Source of the DNA: JASHVB01 sp036489395
Lineage (GTDB): Bacteria > Pseudomonadota > Alphaproteobacteria > Acetobacterales > Acetobacteraceae
DNA: 57,061 nt
Assembly: GCA_036489395.1 (NCBI GenBank)
Contig: DASXFW010000112.1
Span: 1-57,061, forward strand
Direction of reading: 5' to 3'
Shown here one piece after another: positions 21,040 to 28,147 of the stretch. Every line of letters begins with the position of its first letter. The stretch's first letter is position 1. A program made the translations under genes and the position numbers. Below the pieces are notes generated by a model. The model saw only the letters and a list, made by a program, of their open reading frames with translations. It ran no database searches and was not told the origin of the DNA.

Positions 21040-22338
21040 TCAGGCCGGGGCGGTTGCGTAGCGTTCCAGCTCGGCCTCCTCGATGACCGAGTTCATCATG
21101 AACTGGAAAATGCCAGCACCGATCAAGGTAATGGCCGCGCCGACCGCCAGTGCCACGACGAACGAGCCGGTCACATCGACGATGAACCCGGTCAGGATCG
21201 GCGACAACGTGCCGCCGAGGAAGCCGGCGAAGTTCTGATTGCTCGCGGCCGACGCGCAATATGCCTGCGGCGTCACGGCTGTTACCAGGATCCATTTGCA
21301 GGTGATGCCGAACTGCATGAAGAACATGGCGAGCGAAATGCAGGCGATGGCCGCAGCGGCACCGGTGGCCATGGCGGCCAGGCCGGTGAAGATCGCCGAC
21401 GCGAGCAACCCAAGGATCAGCGGCCGGCGCCGGCTGGCAATCAGCTCGACGCCGTGCTTGACCAGCCGATCGGACAGCCACCCGCCGCACAACGCGCCGA
21501 AGAACGCGCAGATCAACGGCACCGAGGCGAGGAATCCGGTCTTCGCGATGCTGATGTGCTGCTGCATTTCGAGATAGGCGGGCAGCCAGGTCTGGTACAT
21601 CCACGTGATGTAGCCAGTGCAGAACGCGCCGAGCATCAGTGCCCACATCGCCTTGAAACGGAACAGCAAGGACCACTCGCGCACGGTCACCGAGGATTTC
21701 GCGGTACGGTTCGGCCGCAGATAGGCTTCATCCTGTGCCGACAGCACCTGCTTTTTCGGGTCGCGGTAGATCAGGAACCACAGGCTCGCCCCGACAATCC
21801 CGGCCAAACCCATGACGATGAACATCACCCGCCAGTTCCACACGAGCATGATCGTGGTGAGGATCGGCGGAGCGAGGGTCGGGCCGATATAAGCGCCGGA
21901 TGTATAAACGCCGCTGGGCGTGCCGCGGTCCTTCACGTCGAACCAGTCGCTGACCGAACGCGTGGCCGATGGGAAGCAGGGTGCCTCGGAGGCGCCGAGG
22001 CCGATGCGCGACAGCATCAACTGGATGAAGCTGCCAGCGATGCCGCCGGCGGCCTGGAACACCGACCAAACGATCATGCAAACGCCGACGAGCGCCTTCG
22101 GGCCGATGCGGTCGAGCAAATAACCAGACGGCAACTGGGCAAATCCGTAGGTCAGCGCCCAGGCCGAGCCCAGCGCGCCGATCGCGGTGGCGTTGATGCC
22201 GAATTCCTGGCGAATGCGCAGGTTGCCGATCGCGAGCGTCGAGCGGTCCATGTAGTTCATCGCGATGGCCGCGGTGACGAGGATGATGGCGACCCACTGC
22301 ATGCGGCGCAGTTGGGGTGACGGTCCGCTTGGCGGCAT
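21040..22338 (-). CDS. MFS transporter, anion:cation symporter type
   Basis: Inner-membrane secondary carrier, probably for an organic acid. The 432-residue product has about twelve hydrophobic segments. The N-terminal sequence WVAIILVTAAIAMNYMDRSTLAIGNLRIRQEFGINATAIGALGSAWALTYGFAQLPSGYLLDRIGPK is typical of the ACS family (hexuronate, galactonate, 4-hydroxybenzoate-like substrates). The ATG at 22336-22338 is preceded by GGGAGGAG ten nt away; the longer open frame upstream is not homologous. It is divergent from the acyl-CoA dehydrogenase-like gene (217 nt between). The neighbouring catabolic genes suggest it imports their substrate. Confidence 0.9.
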   Translation of the reverse strand: MPPSGPSPQLRRMQWVAIILVTAAIAMNYMDRSTLAIGNLRIRQEFGINATAIGALGSAWALTYGFAQLPSGYLLDRIGPKALVGVCMIVWSVFQAAGGIAGSFIQLMLSRIGLGASEAPCFPSATRSVSDWFDVKDRGTPSGVYTSGAYIGPTLAPPILTTIMLVWNWRVMFIVMGLAGIVGASLWFLIYRDPKKQVLSAQDEAYLRPNRTAKSSVTVREWSLLFRFKAMWALMLGAFCTGYITWMYQTWLPAYLEMQQHISIAKTGFLASVPLICAFFGALCGGWLSDRLVKHGVELIASRRRPLILGLLASAIFTGLAAMATGAAAAIACISLAMFFMQFGITCKWILVTAVTPQAYCASAASNQNFAGFLGGTLSPILTGFIVDVTGSFVVALAVGAAITLIGAGIFQFMMNSVIEEAELERYATAPA

Positions 22339-22555
22339 GTTCTGTGGTCTCCTCCCGGTTATTGCCCGGCCTTCACCTTGTTCAAGGCAATGCCGCGACA
22401 AGCACCGACGGCGACCGAACGTTTGACAAAGGTCTATCCCGGAGCGTGGCATGGGTCGCCGGCGGCCCGCAAGATGCGCCGGCGGGTGCGAGGGCGTGAC
22501 GAACGCCGGCAAATCGCGCAGGCTGGTGTGAGAAAACGACGGCAGGAGGAAACCG

Positions 22556-23779
22556 ATGGACGCGATGGTCGAGGACACGCGGCTACCGGACGACATCGAC
22601 GCGCAACCCGTGGTGCAGGCGGCCGCCGCCCTGCATGCGGAGCTGCGCCGCTACAAGGATCAGCTCGAGCGGGAGCAACGCTTGCCGCCGCCGCTGGTGG
22701 AACAAATGCACGCGGCGGGTTTCTATCGCATGGTGATCCCGCGTTCGCTGGGCGGTCTGCAAGTCGATCCGCTGACCTATACCCGCGTGGTGGAGCTGCT
22801 TGCCGAGGGCTGCGGCTCGGTCGGTTGGAACCTTGCGAATAACAGCATCGGCCAGCTTGTGACGCTGGGCCTACCGGATGAAGGCGTGCAGGAAGTGCAT
22901 GGCCAGGGCACGCCGTCGGTCATGGCGGGCACCGCGGTGCAGGGCGGCGGCACGGCGGTGGAGGTGCCGGGCGGCTATCGCGTCACCGGGCATTGGACGT
23001 TCGGCAGCGGCTGCCGGGAAAGCTCGTGGATGCTGGGAAGTTTCGCAGTGCTTGACGACGATGGCGAGCCGCGACGCGGCTCGGACGGCAAGACGCTGTT
23101 CTGGCGCGGCGTGTTTCCCAAGTCGGAAGCGGAGATCGTGCCGGATAGCTGGGACGTGGCGGGACTGCGCGGCACCGGCAGTTTCGACTGGACGGTGAAG
23201 GACGTTTTCCTGCCGGAACGGCGCAGCATGGTGCATGCCGGCATCCCGCTGGACAATCAGTGGTCGCGCTGGCCTGGCGTAACCTACGCGCTGCCGACGC
23301 AGTGTTGGGTGGGGCCGCACCACAGCTCGGTCATAACAGGCATCGCGCGCGCCGGCATCGAGGCGCTGATCGCTCTGGCGATAGAAAAGACGCCGCGCGG
23401 ACGGACGTTCCGGCTGTGCGACAATCCGCAGGTGCAGGACGATGTCGGGCGCGCGGATGCGATCCTCAATTCCGGGCGCGGCTATCGCAGCGCGACGATC
23501 CGCGAGGTCTGGGACACGATCGCGTCCGGGCGGGAGACGACGCTGGAGCAGCGGGTGCGGTGCCGATTGGCCTCGACCCATGCGGCGGATTGCGCGCGTG
23601 AGGCTATGGAGATGATGTACCGGCACGGCGGCAGCACGTCGTTCAAGCGCGAGAGTCGGCTGGCGGAATGCTGGCGGGATCTGCAGGTGGTGGGGCAGAC
23701 GGTGACGATCGGGGCGGAGTGGTATCCGATCTGCGGGCGCGGACTGATGGGGATGGATACGGGGCCACGACTGCGGTAG
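22556..23779 (+). CDS. Acyl-CoA dehydrogenase family protein (flavin monooxygenase-like)
   Basis: A 407-residue flavoprotein of the acyl-CoA dehydrogenase fold, most like the HsaA/HpaB-type two-component hydroxylase group rather than true fatty acyl-CoA dehydrogenases. Visible are LPPPLVEQMHAAGFYRMVIPRSLGGLQVDPLTYTRVVELLAEGCGSVGWNLANNS, then GHWTFGSGCRESSWMLG, and the C-terminal ECWRDLQVVGQTVTIGAEWYPICGRGLMG. GGCAGGAGGAAACCG stands before the ATG. If it is a hydroxylase it would need a separate flavin reductase, which is not next to it. Its reaction is not determined here. Confidence 0.85.
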   Translation: MDAMVEDTRLPDDIDAQPVVQAAAALHAELRRYKDQLEREQRLPPPLVEQMHAAGFYRMVIPRSLGGLQVDPLTYTRVVELLAEGCGSVGWNLANNSIGQLVTLGLPDEGVQEVHGQGTPSVMAGTAVQGGGTAVEVPGGYRVTGHWTFGSGCRESSWMLGSFAVLDDDGEPRRGSDGKTLFWRGVFPKSEAEIVPDSWDVAGLRGTGSFDWTVKDVFLPERRSMVHAGIPLDNQWSRWPGVTYALPTQCWVGPHHSSVITGIARAGIEALIALAIEKTPRGRTFRLCDNPQVQDDVGRADAILNSGRGYRSATIREVWDTIASGRETTLEQRVRCRLASTHAADCAREAMEMMYRHGGSTSFKRESRLAECWRDLQVVGQTVTIGAEWYPICGRGLMGMDTGPRLR

Positions 23780-23797
23780 GGCGGGGTGAAAGGTGAG

Positions 23798-24127
23798 CTA
23801 CTCGAACAGCTCGGCGTGAGTGCCGGCACGCACGAAGACAATGATGCCTGTGCGGCTGCCGTCATCGATCTTGTACGCCAAAAGGAAATCGCCGCCGATG
23901 TGGCATTCGCGATGCCCATCCCAATCGCCACCCAGGGCGTGATCACGCCATTCCGGCGCCAGCGGACCATCGTTGGCGATCAGCAGCAGCATGGCCTCCT
24001 TCAGCCTGTTCATGTCGTACCGCCCTGAGCGCGACAGCCGTTCCCAATCCTTGAGGAAGGTTCTGGCGTAATCGGCCGCCCTGGGCGGGCGAGCCCGCTT
24101 ACTTTCGGCGGTTCTTTTCAAGGTCAT
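23798..24127 (-). CDS. YafQ family toxin (RelE superfamily mRNA interferase)
   Basis: Predicted ribosome-dependent mRNA interferase of the RelE/YafQ fold. The 109-residue product has FLKDWERLSRSGRYDMNRLKEAMLLLIANDGPLAPEWRDHALGGDWDGHRECHIGGDFLLAYKIDD, where the H-x-L-G-x-W-x-G-x-RECHI pattern and the final VRAGTHAELFE (catalytic His near the C-terminus) define YafQ. Its start overlaps the antitoxin gene by 29 nt, so the pair is co-expressed antitoxin first. The first 17 residues are extra relative to typical YafQ and may not be translated. Confidence 0.88.
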   Translation of the reverse strand: MTLKRTAESKRARPPRAADYARTFLKDWERLSRSGRYDMNRLKEAMLLLIANDGPLAPEWRDHALGGDWDGHRECHIGGDFLLAYKIDDGSRTGIIVFVRAGTHAELFE

Positions 24128-24377
24128 TGAACAAGTCGGCTGCCTTCGCGAAGCGTGCGCGGCGAGTGCGGACGATCGCGTCAGCCTCCTGCATGGCGGC
24201 GCGCGTTGCGGCGTTCGGCACCTTCAGGGGGAACGGCAACTGTTGTTCCGCGACCACGCGCATCAGGAATACGCGCACGGCATCGGACACCGACAGGCCC
24301 ATCGCCGCCAGGGTTTCCGTTGCCTGCGCCTTGATATTTTCGTCCAGGCGGATGTGCACCATTGTGGTGGCGGCCAT
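24099..24377 (-). CDS. RelB/DinJ family antitoxin
   Basis: Antitoxin partner of the adjacent YafQ-like toxin. The 92-residue product starts MAATTMVHIRLDENIKAQATETLAAMGLSVSDAVRVFLMRVVAEQQLPFPLKVPNA, the ribbon-helix-helix DNA-binding region of RelB/DinJ, followed by a charged helix (EADAIVRTRRARFAKAADLFNDLEKNRRK) that should wrap the toxin. GAGG precedes the ATG by five nt. A perfect palindrome GATACATTGTATC lies 23 nt upstream and is the likely operator. Confidence 0.9.
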   Translation of the reverse strand: MAATTMVHIRLDENIKAQATETLAAMGLSVSDAVRVFLMRVVAEQQLPFPLKVPNAATRAAMQEADAIVRTRRARFAKAADLFNDLEKNRRK

Positions 24378-24399
24378 GCTGACCTCATTCCCATTCTGC

Positions 24400-24412
24400 G
24401 ATACATTGTATC
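24400..24412. promoter_or_regulatory. Probable RelB operator palindrome
   Basis: GATACATTGTATC is a perfect 13-nt palindrome 22-35 nt before the relB-like ATG. RelB/DinJ antitoxins bind palindromes in their promoters to autoregulate, so this is the best operator candidate. Confidence 0.55.
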
Positions 24413-24492
24413 TCAGAAGGCCGCCCGGCGCAAGCTCAGGCGTTGATGGTCGGGCGGGTGCGATCAGCGCCGGCTCTCGAAGCAAGGATCCG

Positions 24493-24798
24493 TCAGATGC
24501 CAGTCAGCAGAATGTCGAGCGCACGCAGGATCGCATCATGGTGCTGCGATAGCGAAGCAACGCGATGCCGTAGTTCGCGGAGCGGCACGGTCGCTATCGC
24601 CTGCGTCAGCATGACGTTCCGTTGCCCGTCGATCTCGAATACCGGGTTCAAATCCCGGACCACGGCGCGGATGTTGCTCTCCGGCACGAGCAGGACAACG
24701 GTGCGCGTGGCAAGCGACGAAAGCAGATCCGCCTGAACGTCGAGAACGTAGCCAATGCCTGCACGACCTGGCGAACGATAGACATCCAGGCGTGCCAT
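24493..24798 (-). CDS. ccdB: CcdB family toxin
   Basis: Predicted DNA gyrase poison of the CcdB family. The 101-residue product MARLDVYRSPGRAGIGYVLDVQADLLSSLATRTVVLLVPE continues with RDLNPVFEIDGQRNVMLTQAIATVPLRELRHRVASL and ends ILRALDILLTGI. This matches CcdB in length and order; the conserved tail tryptophan-glycine-isoleucine of F-plasmid CcdB is represented here only by a terminal GI. The ATG overlaps the stop of ccdA (ATGA), the standard antitoxin-toxin order. Frames extending further upstream are not homologous. Confidence 0.9.
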   Translation of the reverse strand: MARLDVYRSPGRAGIGYVLDVQADLLSSLATRTVVLLVPESNIRAVVRDLNPVFEIDGQRNVMLTQAIATVPLRELRHRVASLSQHHDAILRALDILLTGI

Positions 24799-25070
24799 CA
24801 GAATTGCCGGAATTCGGCCAGCGGCAGTCCATTGGTCTCGACGTACTCGTTCCATGCTTCAATGGCGGCTTGGTTGTCGTCGAGCCATTTTCGTGCGCGG
24901 GCTTCTGCGACCGTCGCGGCAAGGCCGCGTTCGCAGGCCTGTGAGACGCTGACGCCGAGTGCCCGAGCCTCCGCGAGCAATGGTGCCGGCAGGGTGACAT
25001 TGGTCGGCTTGCGCAATGGCTCGCGAGCGGAGCTGGGGCCGGGAGTGCGGACGGCGCGGGGCATCGACAT
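24798..25070 (-). CDS. ccdA: CcdA family antitoxin
   Basis: Antitoxin of the CcdAB module. The 90-residue product has a basic N-terminus, then PTNVTLPAPLLAEARALGVSVSQACERGLAATVAEARARKWLDDNQAAIEAWNEYVETNGLPLAEFRQF, which is the RHH domain followed by the CcdB-binding tail. The second ATG (M3, at 25064) has GGAG six nt before it and may be the true start, since the first ATG has none with proper spacing. A promoter with two ATGCGCAT palindromes lies just upstream. Confidence 0.9.
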   Translation of the reverse strand: MSMPRAVRTPGPSSAREPLRKPTNVTLPAPLLAEARALGVSVSQACERGLAATVAEARARKWLDDNQAAIEAWNEYVETNGLPLAEFRQF

Positions 25071-25090
25071 CTCCGTTGATCTCGACCTTT

Positions 25091-25119
25091 AATATGCGCA
25101 TACGACATGCGCATGACAA
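25091..25119 (-). promoter_or_regulatory. ccdAB promoter/operator
   Basis: On the minus strand TTGTCA (25114-25119) and CATATT (25091-25096) are separated by 17 nt, a good sigma-70-like pair. Two copies of the palindrome ATGCGCAT (25094-25101 and 25107-25114) lie between and over these boxes, 13 nt apart. They are well placed for repression by the CcdA RHH domain. Confidence 0.55.
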
Positions 25120-25192
25120 TGGTGCAGACGCTGGGATTGCCGCCCGAGCCGCGGCGACCGACGATGCACCGAACCCAGGGGGAGTAGAGACG

Positions 25193-25765
25193 ATGCCGGC
25201 ACGCGTTCCGATGATCTCGCCAGAGCGTGCCCGCGAGCTCGGCGACGCGATGGGCATGCCCGCGCGCCGCACGCAAAGCGAGGCGTTCCGCACGGTGGCC
25301 AACAACCCCGGCGTGGCACGCGTTGCGTTCGCCCAGCTCATGCAGCTTCTGGAGAACAACAGTTTCGACACCCGGCTGCGCGAGCTGATGATCATGCGCA
25401 TCGGCTGGGTCACCGGCTCGGTGTATGAATGGACGCAGCACTGGCGCGTCGCCACCACCGCGGGCATTCCGCCCGAGGACATTCTTGCTGTGCGCGACTG
25501 GCAGAATTCGCAGCGCCTGAATGAGGCGGACCGCGCGATCCTCGCCGCCACCGACGAATGCCTCGCCGGCGGATCGATTTCCGACGCTGCCTGGGCCGAG
25601 GTCGCGAAGCACGTGCCCGATCCCGCGCACCAGGTCGAATTCGTCATCGCCATGGGCAACTGGATGTCGTTCTCGCTACTGTTCCGCGCCCTGCGCATTC
25701 CGCTGGCAGAAGGGCTGACGCATTGGCCGCCAGACGGCGTCGCATCGCCGGCCGCGGACCGCTGA
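25193..25765 (+). CDS. Carboxymuconolactone decarboxylase family protein
   Basis: A 190-residue all-helical protein of the carboxymuconolactone decarboxylase/AhpD fold. The central LRELMIMRIGWVTGSVYEWTQHWRVATTAGIPPEDI replaces the peroxidatic C-x2-C of AhpD with V-x2-Y, while keeping the EWTQHW stretch. It is therefore more likely a decarboxylase/lactone-type or cofactor-free enzyme than a peroxidase. GGGGGAG precedes the ATG at 25193. It is followed after 2 nt by a luciferase-like gene, so the two should be co-transcribed. Confidence 0.87.
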   Translation: MPARVPMISPERARELGDAMGMPARRTQSEAFRTVANNPGVARVAFAQLMQLLENNSFDTRLRELMIMRIGWVTGSVYEWTQHWRVATTAGIPPEDILAVRDWQNSQRLNEADRAILAATDECLAGGSISDAAWAEVAKHVPDPAHQVEFVIAMGNWMSFSLLFRALRIPLAEGLTHWPPDGVASPAADR

Positions 25766-25767
25766 TC

Positions 25768-26790
25768 ATGGCGACGCGCTTCCAGTTCGGCCTCGTCGTC
25801 CGCGGCCAGGCAGAGGCTGGCGAGGACATCACCCGCCGCTTCCAGGAAACCCTGGCGTTCGTCCGCCTGGCCGATCGGCTCGGTTTCGACTCGATCACCA
25901 AGACCGCGCATTACAGCGCACATCCGTTCCAGATGCTGCAGCTTGTGCCGATGCTGGCGCGCTTCGCCGCCGAGGCACCGCGGCTGCGACTCAATGCCGG
26001 CGTGCTGCTGCTGCCGCTGCTGTCGCCGCTGCATGTGGCGGAGGAATTCGCCACGCTGGATGTGATCACGGCGGGCAAGATCATTCTCGGCGTCGGCCTT
26101 GGCTATCGCGACGTGGAGTTCAAGGCGTTCGGCGTGCCCCGCGCGCAACGAGCGCGGCGGTTCGAGGCCAATCTCATCGCCATCAAGCGTCTGTGGACCG
26201 AGGAAAAGGTCCAGATGCAGACGCCGTATTTCGAACTAGACGACGCGTCCTGCGCGCCGCAACCGTTGCAGAAGCCGCATCCGCCGATCTGGGTCGGCGC
26301 CAATGCCGATCCGGCGATCGAGCGTGCGGCGCGGCTCGGCGACTGCTGGTATATCGGGCCGGCGATCGCAGTGCCGGCATTGGAACGACAGATGGAACTC
26401 TACAAGCGCGCGCTGGATGCGGCGGGCAAGCCGTTCCCAACCGAGCTTCCGATGCGGCGCGAAGTGTTCGTCGCAAAGACGAAGGCCGAGGCAATCCGGC
26501 TGTGCGCGCCGTACCTGGGTGCGAAGTACGAAGCGTATCATGCGTGGCGGCAGGACATGCCGGACGACGACCGCGGCCTGGGCCAGGCATTCGACGACCT
26601 GATTGGCGACCGCTTCCTGATCGGCTCGCCCGATGAAGTCGCGGAGCAAATGCTGGCGCTGCACCGGCGCCTGGGCGTCAATCACCTGGTGATGAGCACG
26701 GAATGGGCTGGCATGCCGGAAAGCCTCGCCATCGAGACGATCGAGATGCTGGCGAAGGACGTGTTCCCGCGCGTCCGGCAAGGACTTTAA
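25768..26790 (+). CDS. LLM class flavin-dependent oxidoreductase
   Basis: Luciferase-like monooxygenase-fold enzyme using FMN or F420. The 340-residue product contains FVRLADRLGFDSITKTAHYSAHPFQMLQLVPMLARFAAEAPRLRLNAGVLLLPLLSPLHVAEEFATLDVITAGKIILGVGLGYRDVEFKAFGV, the standard LLM core, then PPIWVGANADPAIERAARLGDCW and FLIGSPDEVAEQM. The ATG starts 2 nt after the preceding stop. Together with the next gene, a deazaflavin-type reductase, it hints at F420 or FMN chemistry in this operon; the substrate is unknown. Confidence 0.9.
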   Translation: MATRFQFGLVVRGQAEAGEDITRRFQETLAFVRLADRLGFDSITKTAHYSAHPFQMLQLVPMLARFAAEAPRLRLNAGVLLLPLLSPLHVAEEFATLDVITAGKIILGVGLGYRDVEFKAFGVPRAQRARRFEANLIAIKRLWTEEKVQMQTPYFELDDASCAPQPLQKPHPPIWVGANADPAIERAARLGDCWYIGPAIAVPALERQMELYKRALDAAGKPFPTELPMRREVFVAKTKAEAIRLCAPYLGAKYEAYHAWRQDMPDDDRGLGQAFDDLIGDRFLIGSPDEVAEQMLALHRRLGVNHLVMSTEWAGMPESLAIETIEMLAKDVFPRVRQGL

Positions 26791-26807
26791 CCGCAAGGAG
26801 ACAAAGC

Positions 26808-27272
26808 ATGGCCGAAGCGAAACTGGCACCGAACCTGCCGCAGTGGATGGTAGAACACTCCAACCGCTATCTTTCGAGCGGCGGCACCGAGGGGCACATG
26901 TACACCATGAACATGCCCGGCCGGCCGACGCTAACGGTGCCGTCACTACTGCTCACTACCACCGGCCGCAAATCCGGCGAGAAGTTCATCTTTCCGCTGT
27001 TCTATGGCGAGGCGGGCAACAGCTATTTCGTCATCGCGTCGAAGGGCGGCGCGCCGGAACACCCTGGTTGGTATCGCAACATCCTCGCCAATCCGGATGT
27101 CGAAGTGCAGGTCGGTACCCGCAAGACGCGCGCGCATGCCCGCACCGCGACAGGCGAGGAACGCGCCCGGCTGTGGGAAAAGTCGCTGGAGTTCTGGCCG
27201 CCTTATGCCGATTACCAGGTGAAGGCCGGCGAGAGAGAGATTCCCGTGGTGGTGCTGGATCCGGTCACCTGA
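26808..27272 (+). CDS. Nitroreductase family deazaflavin-dependent (DDN-like) oxidoreductase
   Basis: A 154-residue split-barrel protein of the DDN family (PF04075), whose actinobacterial members reduce quinones or nitroaromatics with F420H2. Visible signatures are LTVPSLLLTTTGRKSGEKFIFPLFYGEAGNSYFVIASKGGAPEHPGWYRNILANPDVEVQVG and a C-terminal REIPVVVLDPV. AAGGAG stands seven nt before the ATG. It ends the CMD-LLM-DDN gene run and is followed by a repeat. Whether this organism makes F420 cannot be judged from the window; some family members use other flavins. Confidence 0.88.
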   Translation: MAEAKLAPNLPQWMVEHSNRYLSSGGTEGHMYTMNMPGRPTLTVPSLLLTTTGRKSGEKFIFPLFYGEAGNSYFVIASKGGAPEHPGWYRNILANPDVEVQVGTRKTRAHARTATGEERARLWEKSLEFWPPYADYQVKAGEREIPVVVLDPVT

Positions 27273-27280
27273 CCCACCAC

Positions 27281-27383
27281 TGTCATTGCGAGGGGCGCAG
27301 CGCCGAAGCAATCTCATTCGTGAGTAGCTACGGCCGCTCGTCACGCAGGAGATTGCTTCGGCGCTTTGCGCCTCGCAATGACA
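27281..27383. repeat. REP-A palindrome (variant arms)
   Basis: Begins TGTCATTGCGAGGGGCGCAG and ends TTTGCGCCTCGCAATGACA, with GCCGAAGCAATCTC and GAGATTGCTTCGGC as inner arms. The stem sequence differs from the other copies (GGGGCGCAGCGCC instead of GGCCGCTTGGCC) but the change is matched on both arms, so pairing is kept. Confidence 0.85.
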
Positions 27384-27499
27384 TAGGGAATTCTCGCCAC
27401 GGCACAGGGAGTCCTCGCCATGACACAGGGAACCTTCGCCATGACACGGGGAACCCTCGCCATGACAGAAGGAATCCTCGCGCTGACGCGATCACGCCT
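27374..27499. repeat. 21-bp tandem repeat growing out of the REP-A end
   Basis: Six direct copies of a 21-nt unit of the type CGCCATGACACAGGGAACCT run from 27374 to 27499 with increasing divergence toward the edges. The first unit begins inside the REP-A terminus (CGCAATGACA), so the array seems to derive from it. No gene is supported here, although a minus-strand frame is open through it. Confidence 0.8.
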
Positions 27500-27526
27500 C
27501 GCAATGTGATGTAGAAGGAACTAACA

Positions 27527-28114
27527 ATGTCCGACGCACCTGCCATTCCTCTGCTGGACCACGATCTCGCCGGCGACGAATTCGCCTGGATGGCCGCCGT
27601 ATATGCGGACTTCGGCGCACGGCGCGCCTCGTTCGCCGGTCGCGAGGCGGAATTCGACCCGAAGCAGGCACTGCGCGATGTGCTCAGCCAGCCGCAATAC
27701 CAACTATCCGCCCAGGCCGACCTGTCCGGCCCTGGCCCGTGGCGGCTGGGCCAGAATCCGCACGGACGCGGCGTTGCGGCTGTGTTCCTGCCGCGCGTGG
27801 AGCTGCATCGGCACCCGCGCAGCCGGACGGATCAGTTCGCGATGTACGTGGCTGGCGAGGCCGACGCGTTCTCGCTCGACGCCGACGGACAGCCGGTTCT
27901 GACGCCCGTTGCCGGCGGCAGTCATTTCCATAACCCGCCCGGCGCACCGCATGCCTTCGTTCCGAAGGTAGGGAAGCCGGTGCCCGAAAACTGGGAGATC
28001 GCCTTCATCGCGATCACGCCGCGCAATCTGCGTGAGGATACCTACGCCGTGTCCGACGATGTCAAGGCGGCGTATCAGCGCGCGGTCGGCCGCGAAGCGC
28101 CGCACGGCGTGTAG
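27527..28114 (+). CDS. Cupin-fold protein of unknown function
   Basis: A 195-residue protein that looks like a single cupin barrel. VFLPRVELHRHPRSRTDQFAMYVAGEADAFSLDADGQPVLTPVAGGSHFHNPPGAPHAFVP contains H-x-H, a later GGSHFHNPPGAPHAF and thus four or five histidines that could bind a metal. I do not recognise a specific enzyme. AAGGA precedes the ATG. It lies between the 21-bp tandem array and a GMC oxidoreductase gene, 33 nt from the latter, so an oxidative catabolic role (for example a dioxygenase or isomerase) is possible but unproved. Confidence 0.7.
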   Translation: MSDAPAIPLLDHDLAGDEFAWMAAVYADFGARRASFAGREAEFDPKQALRDVLSQPQYQLSAQADLSGPGPWRLGQNPHGRGVAAVFLPRVELHRHPRSRTDQFAMYVAGEADAFSLDADGQPVLTPVAGGSHFHNPPGAPHAFVPKVGKPVPENWEIAFIAITPRNLREDTYAVSDDVKAAYQRAVGREAPHGV

Positions 28115-28147
28115 CGGCGGACGACGAAGAAACGAGGGGTGGAAACC

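Noticed and set aside
24643..24661. A tRNA-like T-arm, CCGGGTTCAAATCCCGG
   Set aside because: No acceptor stem, anticodon arm or D-arm surrounds it, and the bases encode the conserved RDLNPVF segment of CcdB. Taken as coincidence.
27328..27546. Minus-strand frame with repeated SWRGFPV-type peptides
   Set aside because: It is only the translation of the 21-bp tandem array and the REP-A; 21 is a multiple of three, so the frame stays open by itself.
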